This document shows positions 57,499-64,000 of a stretch of 64,000 nucleotides of DNA, one piece after another. The notes beneath the pieces are model-generated. The model was not told the DNA's origin. It searched no databases and was given only the letters and a program-made list of their open reading frames with translations. The stretch spans positions 868,001-932,000 of the forward strand of contig NC_057320.1 of the NCBI RefSeq assembly GCF_000687475.1. Reading direction: 5' to 3'. The stretch is from Ustilaginoidea virens (taxonomy: Eukaryota; Ascomycota; Sordariomycetes; Hypocreales; Clavicipitaceae). How positions within the stretch are numbered: position 1 is the stretch's first letter; the number at the start of each line of letters is the position of its first letter. The position numbers and the translations under genes were made by a program.

Positions 57499-58977
57499 GT
57501 CGGCTGCTACGCGGTGCGAAAAAAAAAAAAAAAACTATAACAAGCTCAGGACAAACAAGGACGCGGACGTGAAAAGGGGAGAAGATGAATGAGGGCCAGT
57601 GACGGAAAGGCCGGACAGACAGTGCGGCACGCGCGGCTGCCAGCCAAGCAGCGGGTTGCGTTGTCCAGGGACGGCAGGCTGACGGGAGAGTTCAATGTTG
57701 TTTGCGGCGACCGCCCCTGGGTATGTGTGATGTACGCAGGGAAGGCCATGCGGCCGACTGCATGGCATTTGGCGTCACGGAGTTAGGGGATTCATCTCTT
57801 GTGCGGGAAAGAACGAAAGAACGAAAGAACGAAAAAAAAAACATGAAAGGCGGGGACAAGTCAGCACGAGGTGCTGCATCGAGTCGACGCGGCTGTGGAC
57901 AATGGGACGTTGCATCCTCTTCTAGTTTTAGGTGCATTACGGATGCATTATGTTTGCTTGCTTTCTACTTGGGCCTGCAGGGCAGCGTTTCCGGATGCGA
58001 TCTCGAGAAGCGTCGAACCCTTTGCCGAGGTTGGTGCAGAGCACGCACACTGCAGCGCCTCTGTCAGCATGATCATCTATCTGGTCGTGACGTGACGCGA
58101 CGTGACGCGACATGACATGACATGCCTGGTGAAGCTTAAAGCCGTGCCGTGCTCCGGGGAGTCGATAAGACGCAGCGGGCTTGTTCTCCCGTCCAGGTCG
58201 CGACAGCTCCCAACGTCGCCCGTCAGCGGGTAAAGACGCTCTGCGCCGCCCAGCACCGGCGGCAGTCTAGTCGCGAGCTGCGGGATCAACCCGACCGGAT
58301 TTCTTTGCACGCTTCGCCGGTGGTTGCATGGTCTCGCCTGCACCCCGGGCATCCACGGGCGGCGCCAATATCCCAGCTCGCGGGGGGGGGGAGTTACGGC
58401 ACCGGGATGCATCCGGGGCGTACTCGGGAGTCCGTACTAGCAAGCTGAGCTGGATAAGAAGTACGGAGTGACGTGGGTCTGGTCTGGCCTGGTCTGGTCT
58501 GGGTCAGCAGAAGCCCAGCATCATCTCATCAGTTGCCCTGCGCGTACGGAGTATGTATGTACTGTGTGGGTGGCGAACTTGGGGGCAATTTCCACGCACC
58601 GCAGTGCTTTTCGGAGCACCTGGGGGGGGGACCTGGCACCTGCGGGGGTGCGCCTGTTTGTTGGTCATGAAGCCTCGCATAAAGGCACTGGGGTCGAGAC
58701 GATACATTGTACGCGGTACGGAGTTACCAGACCAGACCTGCCCTTGGCAAAGTCACATGATGGCTGGTCATGATGGCTAGTGGTGGTGTTTAGCACTAAA
58801 CAAGTCGGAGGAGCTGGGCTCCAGCCCTGGAGGGAGAGGGCACGGACCAGACTTCTGCCCGGGGGGGGGGCGGGGTCTGGCCCGGCGTCAGCGAATTCAA
58901 ATTGAACAGAGAAACCGGCACGAGGGGGGATGCCATGATCATGGATGCCAGCGCCACCGTGCCACCGTGCCACCACC

Positions 58978-59050
58978 GTGCCATCAAGCCATCAAGCCAT
59001 CAAGCCATCATGCCATCATGCCATCATGCCATCATGCCATCATGCCATCA
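58978..59050. repeat. CCATCAAG/CCATCATG octamer array
   Basis: About nine units: three CCATCAAG followed by six CCATCATG. The switch from one variant to the other is clean, which suggests recent expansion of the second variant. Confidence 0.9.
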
Positions 59051-59377
59051 TGCCAGTCAGTGCTTATTGCTGGTGGTTACGAGCTGCGACTTCTGGCCCC
59101 CAACGGACCGCCCATCCATGTGCTGCCTCTGCCTTTGCCTTGCCTTGCCTTGCCGTGCCCTGCCTTGCCTTGCCTTGCCTTGCGCGGACCCCAGGGACGC
59201 CAAGAGCTTAAAAAACCCAATCTACCAACGCGGATCTACCCATGCCTACGCCAGACTTGACCATTCGGTCTGCTATCATGCATGAATTGCGTTTCCGAGC
59301 GGCGCGTGGCCCCCCCCCTTCCCCTTCCCCATCCCCTTCCCCTTCCCCATCCCTTCCCCTTCTCTTCAGGGGTTCTT

Positions 59378-59414
<37 letters not shown>

Positions 59415-60251
59415 CATTTTCCTTTTTTTTTTTTTCGTTTCTTCGTGTTTTACCGGTTAAAGAGGGGGAAGGGGGGGGGGGGGGGGGGGGGGGGCTCATA
59501 GGACACCCGCCGCTGCCGGTCGGTCGGATTCCGCAACGCAGATGCGGCGGAAGGATCAAGCCCAGGCTAGTGGTGCCTGGTGAAGTAACAAGAAAAAAGG
59601 GAAAGAAAAAAAAAACCACTTCAAAAAGAAACAAAGAAAAATCATGGCCCACGAGACAAGGAGGAGGAAAGGGTCGTGCTGATTCATCACTCGGGTTTCG
59701 CCCATGTCGCCCCCGCACCCCAACTGAACACCCAAGCTTCCCCCCCCCCCCCTTCCTCCCCCAACCAGGTACCAGACCTAACCCTGCACGCGTACGGAGT
59801 ACCAACACGGGTACTTGGCAAGTCGCGAAATGGGCCGCAGCCGCGGCGGTGCAATGCCCCCCCCCCCTGAGCAGCAAGTCCGGTTGCATGCGTTTTTGGC
59901 ATTGACAAACAATTTTTGTTTTTTTTTTTGTCCTGTATGGCTAAAAGCTGCATGTGGGTGAGGGTGCCAGCATTTTCTCCTTTTACTTGCTGGAGGCTGC
60001 ATGGTGTTTTGCAGCAGTTCCCTTGGCGGAAAACCAAAGGAAACAAGAAACATGGCTGGCGACGACTTTCATCTCTGCCCGTGGGATGTGCTGCTGCACG
60101 ACAGCAACACCGAGGCCCGAGTCCAAGGCCCGATCAGTCCATCCAGTCCAGTCCAGTCCAGTCCTGTCCTGTCCTGTCCTTGGCCCTGCTGGCGGTCGCA
60201 AGAACCCAACGTCTGGGGTCAAGGAGCCAGCCAACATGCCAAGAAGTGAAC

Positions 60252-60285
<34 letters not shown>

Positions 60286-61943
60286 CCGAGGCAGGCACAA
60301 GCTATCGTAGTGTCAAGTTTTCCTCGGCCACACTGCGAGACACCACATGCAGTTGTTGTCTGCGAGAGCGAAACTTTTGCGGGAGCGGTCAGGGATTTGC
60401 CGAGCTCAGGCCACGGACGGACGATCAACAAGTCTGCAAAAAAAAAAAAAAAAAAAGAAACTAGAGGTCAATGTCGCAGAGTGAATTTGAGTTGGGACGT
60501 CTTGGCGACGGCCGCCGCCCCCACGAGGAATCAATCAATCAATCAATCAATCAGCCCTCTCCCCCTTGCCTCCATTGAATCGCCGGGCAAAACGACGGCC
60601 ACCTGCCTTTTCGCGTCTGTCATGTGCTGCTGTTGCTGCCGCCTGCTTCTTCTTCATTTCCCATCAGGGCTGGATGGGTGATGGGTGGATGGAGGGCAGG
60701 ACGATGGGCGACGGGTTCAATCGGGGGGTGCGCATGTCGTCGTTGACTGGCGAGGCCCAGCCAGCCCTGGCCCCTCGGGCGGCGCTGGGACTCACCAGGG
60801 CGGGACTCGGGGGCCTCGAGCCTTTTATTTTGAAGTTGACCAGACATTGATTATGTATGTCGTCTGGTTGACCAGACCACCAGCCCAGCTGGGTCGTTCG
60901 TCGCTGGCGTCGAGTGCTGTGCTGTGCTGCCCGGGCGGACGGGACGAAAAAGGGCCGGGCCAGGCCTGTTAGCGCCCTTCCGCGAGGCCAACCTCTGGCG
61001 CCGCACGGATCCAGACGCAGTCGGATAGAATTGAATCGACATGATGGAACCGAGAGTTATGCCTGTGCCTGGTCTTGACGCGGATTTTCCGAGGCCAGTC
61101 AGTGCCTGCCTGGCTGCCTGCCTGGCTGCCTGCTTGCTTGCCCAGGAAACCAACCAACCGGGATTGGGCGCCAAGATTGGGCGCATCGCGTCACGCACCG
61201 CCATTCTGCACGATACAAGATACCATGAGACAGGTTGACGCGCGCCCGCCGCGGGCGTCGAAACGGGACCAGGCAGCAGAGCAGAGCCCCAAGGCGTCAG
61301 TCATGCTTGCTTTCTTTGACGGGCTGCTGCTCCGATCCCTGAAAGGCCAGCCTGTTCTCGTCTCGCCGGGGACTTTCGTCTTCACAGCCTTCTTGAGACG
61401 ACCGACCGACCGACCGACCGACGCCTTCAATGCTTCCTGGCCACGGGGGGTGCTTCCCCCAACCCACCGGCAAGGCAAGCCTGGGCAGGAAAGGGCTGGG
61501 GGCTTTTGTGCTACACACAAAAGCATTTCCGAAGTGGCAGGGGGGGGGGAAATATCATGAAGCATCATGAGCATCATGGGCATCATGGGCGGGGCCCCCA
61601 CACAACAAGGCCTTCCCCTTAGCCACACCAACATTGGCTGGGGGGGGGACGGAGCAAGTATTGGAAAAGCATAATTTACTCGTGCTCGGGGAGGCACCGT
61701 CGGGAGGCTTAGTTTGACGATATCTGCAGACCGGCTTGCTTGCTCCTCCTCGGGATGCTTCAATCCGTCATAGATGCCGCCGAGCCCGACATCGCCCTGC
61801 TTTCCGCGGACGCAAAACCGACAAAGACGACCAGACAGACAGAGCCCCCTCGCGTCCCAAAAGAGTCCCCCCGGCATCATCCGACTTTCATCCTGCTCGG
61901 AGACGTCAATGGTGCCGATATCTTCTCCCTCTCCAGTGTGTCC

Positions 61944-61987
61944 AACACAACACAACACAACACAACACAACACAACACAACACAACA
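61944..61987. repeat. ACAAC pentamer array
   Basis: About nine perfect ACAAC units, followed by a CCCGCATCC(TG) heptamer-like array to about 62040. Confidence 0.9.
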
Positions 61988-62430
61988 CGCCCGCGCATCC
62001 CGCATCCTGCATCCCGCATCCCGCATCCCGCAGCCCGCAGCCACAAGCACCCAGACTTGACTGAAGCTCAAAACAGAGTTAATTGAACCCCCAGCCTTCC
62101 GCCCCAAGGTTGCGCCACCTCCCCGGGCTAGCGGCTTCCCACTATTGAATCTTTTGAAAATCTGCCTCCCTCAGCACCCAGGGCACCCAGGGCACCCAGG
62201 GCCTGGTTGGCCCTGCGCACCCGCGCGTTCGACTTTCAGGCGTCAGGTGATTGGTGGCTGCCACACGCTCGCTGCCTTTGGGTGCGGCGCCCCACTGCAC
62301 GCCAAGCAAAGCCTGTTGCTGGTTGGACTTGGCGCAGCCGGGGCGCGCGCAAGCTATTTCCAGCTTGCTTCAATGGATCCAGATATGTCCAGTCGCCTGG
62401 TGGTAGCTGCTTTCGGCGCAAGCCCGTTTT

Positions 62431-62472
<42 letters not shown>

Positions 62473-64000
62473 TTTGATTTAATTTTCTGCATTTTCCTTC
62501 ATTTTTGTTTCCCCCTCTTTTGTTGTCCTATTTTTTTTTTTTTTCCCCTGGTTTCACTTGATTTTGCCGCGGCGTGGTTAAAAACTCTTTTATATCATCT
62601 GGCATCCCCATCCTCTTGGTGAAAAGCTTGCCTCCTGCACGGTTAGTTTATCAGTCATGGTGTGTTTTGGTGCTTGACCCCTCGTCACTTGTTGCTGTTG
62701 CCCAAGCGCAGCGTGACGTCTGCCTTACATAGTACGCAGTACGTACATACAACAGTGCACGGAGAACACCCGGGCAAGTCTACCACAAGGGCAACATTGA
62801 AATCTACCAGGGCAAAAGACTGGAACACTGAAACGACCAGGATACGATACCTGGCACTTGGCCACAGTCCCCAAGATTCTAGCTCAGCCATACCCACGCC
62901 CACGCACGCCCAAGTGGAGGTGAACATTTCTTTGCGTCCGGGGGGGGGGGGAAAGCAAACAAACTTGCGTCTTTCAAAATAAAGACGGTCAAGGTGACCT
63001 TGCAAAGACGAGTCGAGCTGGGTTCCTGTTTCCTTCTTCCTTTTCTTCTCTTCATTCTGGGGACGATTGCGTTCGGTATTAGGTAAGCTCCAGACGGGCG
63101 TGGTGTTTTGTTTCATTGCTACCGCACCAGGGCGCAGCAAACGCTTCCAGTCAGAAGTACTACTCCGTACCGTCAATTTCATTGCTGCCATCCAAGCCGT
63201 CAACGTTTGCCTCCCACGTTGCCATACCGATCAGAGCCGATAAAAGCCTCGGGTATTGGTTGATTAATGTGAAGCGCTCCTGGAGCTTGTTCGGAACGAC
63301 AACGTGCGAAAGACCAAAGTCGCGCCCGTGTCTGTACTCGGGGGAATACTGATCATTGCGACTCTGGACATCGCGCAGCAGGACGGGCCAACAAACTGCC
63401 AACAACCCCTTGATTCCAGCTTATTTCTCTCCTCCTTCCTCTCCTCTTCATTGAAAAGACATCGAGTTGACAGAAGGAGAGTCTGGTGTCTGTCCAAGGC
63501 CGTTGTTGCTCTGCCTGGCTGGTAAAGGGGCCCAAGCTCCCAAGTTGGAGGATTAGCATTCCCGGCCCTGCGCACTCCGACCGCAAGACAGCATTGACGA
63601 CTTTGGTGCAGTCGAGGTCGTCGACGTCAAGCCCTCAGGATACCCGTGGTTTTGCGCTACACCTGCCGATCCCCTCTCAGGCCCGACCGTCCGTCCTTGC
63701 TGATCCCCCCCCCCCCCCCTCTCTCCTACCCCCCTGGTTCGGAATAGTCACCGTGTGTCTCAGCCAGCCAAGTCCTTGACTCTCTACTCTCGAAAATCTC
63801 ACTTTGCTTGGCTGCACTCCGCTGCAATTCGCCCGCGCGGTATTGGTGACGGGGAAGAGACAAAGAGAATCCCGGGGCCAGGCAAGTCGGAAGGGACAGG
63901 ATACATGCTCCGGAGTGAGTCCGTACAGCGTACATACATACCTACGCGACGCAGACAAAACAACTGCCCCTGCGTCAGCGTCACACTCCAGACTGGGACG

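Larger units (their letters stand above)
57499..64000. other. Gene-free, microsatellite-rich DNA to the right edge (6.5 kb)
   Basis: No gene is supported on either strand. Structures include (GAACGAAA)n 57809-57834, (CCATCATG)n 58978-59050, CCTTG runs 59136-59182, T35 59380-59414, G24 59471-59494, A31 60253-60283, (CAAT)n 60528-60553, CCAGT/CCTGT runs 60137-60180, (GACC)n 61397-61422, (ACAAC)n 61944-61987, CAGGGCACC copies 62176-62202 and T36 62434-62469. Exact GTACGGAGTA or its complement occurs at 58544, 59792 and 63161. No telomeric TTAGGG array is present. Confidence 0.65.

Noticed and set aside
59200..59905. Long frames with polyphenylalanine, polylysine and polyglycine
   Set aside because: They cross T35 and G24 homopolymers and have no other content.
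62060..62140. tRNA-like sequence on the minus strand (TGGCGCAACC, GGTTCAA)
   Set aside because: The A and B boxes are only about 28 nt apart, too close, and the acceptor stem does not pair.
1..64000. CRISPR array, bacterial operon, integrated virus or intact transposon
   Set aside because: Tandem arrays here lack CRISPR-type unique spacers, and no integrase, reverse transcriptase, transposase or capsid domain was seen.

Overview
This window comes from the nuclear genome of a filamentous ascomycete (Pezizomycotina). The gene set and protein sequences fit a sordariomycete best, possibly Hypocreales, but the lineage is inferred from remembered protein families, not from a search. Supporting signs are short spliceosomal introns (45-190 nt) with GT-AG ends and CTRAY-like branch points, GC-rich genes in a repeat-rich intergenic background, and typical fungal genes (PanB, DBF4/NimO type, SWF1, ATG12/ATG16, GH92, RAP1). 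No operons, CRISPR arrays, rRNA genes or convincing tRNA genes were seen. Gene models were built by joining reading frames at splice sites; in every spliced model the exon lengths sum to a multiple of three.

Layout, left to right: 0-2.4 kb, AT-rich 92-bp tandem repeats and low-complexity DNA; 2.5-3.7 kb, a SIRT5-type sirtuin (+), followed by a 46-copy decamer minisatellite; 5.3-7.9 kb, a secreted GH92 mannosidase (+) with a GC-AG intron; 7.9-9.0 kb, a 65/68-bp minisatellite; 9.7-10.8 kb, SAF4/CCDC130-type splicing factor (-); 11.9-13.1 kb, E2 ubiquitin-conjugating enzyme UBC8 (-), whose frame requires or strongly favours exons of 8, 3 and 1 nt; 14.8-16.0 kb, PanB (+) with a second GC-AG intron; 16.3-17.0 kb, ATG12 (-); 18.0-20.1 kb, DBF4 (-); 21.2-22.8 kb, ICP55-like aminopeptidase P (+); 23.4-25.1 kb, an SREBP-type bHLH factor without membrane segments (-); 25.1-31.0 kb, gene-poor with one small Cys-rich reading frame; 31.0-32.9 kb, KAR5/Tht1 (+); 33.8-35.9 kb, RAP1 (-); 36.7-38.2 kb, SWF1 DHHC palmitoyltransferase (+); 38.7-39.8 kb, AHA1 (-); 41.1-44.0 kb, VPS16 (-); 44.4-45.2 kb, ATG16 (+); 45.4-47.1 kb, DOT1 (-); 48.7-49.2 kb, a doubtful hypothetical gene; 51.7-55.0 kb, EFL1/RIA1 (-); 55.8-57.5 kb, eIF3 subunit l (+); 57.5-64 kb, gene-free DNA full of microsatellites and homopolymers.

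Most genes are housekeeping genes in head-to-head or tail-to-tail order (head-to-head: UBC8/PanB, DBF4/ICP55, RAP1/SWF1, VPS16/ATG16, EFL1/eIF3l). Functions touch autophagy and the vacuole (ATG12, ATG16, VPS16), ribosome maturation and translation (EFL1, eIF3l), chromatin and telomeres (DOT1, RAP1), replication control (DBF4), protein modification (UBC8, SWF1, sirtuin) and mitochondria (ICP55, PanB, probably the sirtuin). I saw no secondary-metabolite cluster, intact transposon or virus-like element. The most unusual finding is the microexon architecture of UBC8. Next come the three-frame-open decamer array and a strongly over-represented intergenic motif, GTACGGAGTA.
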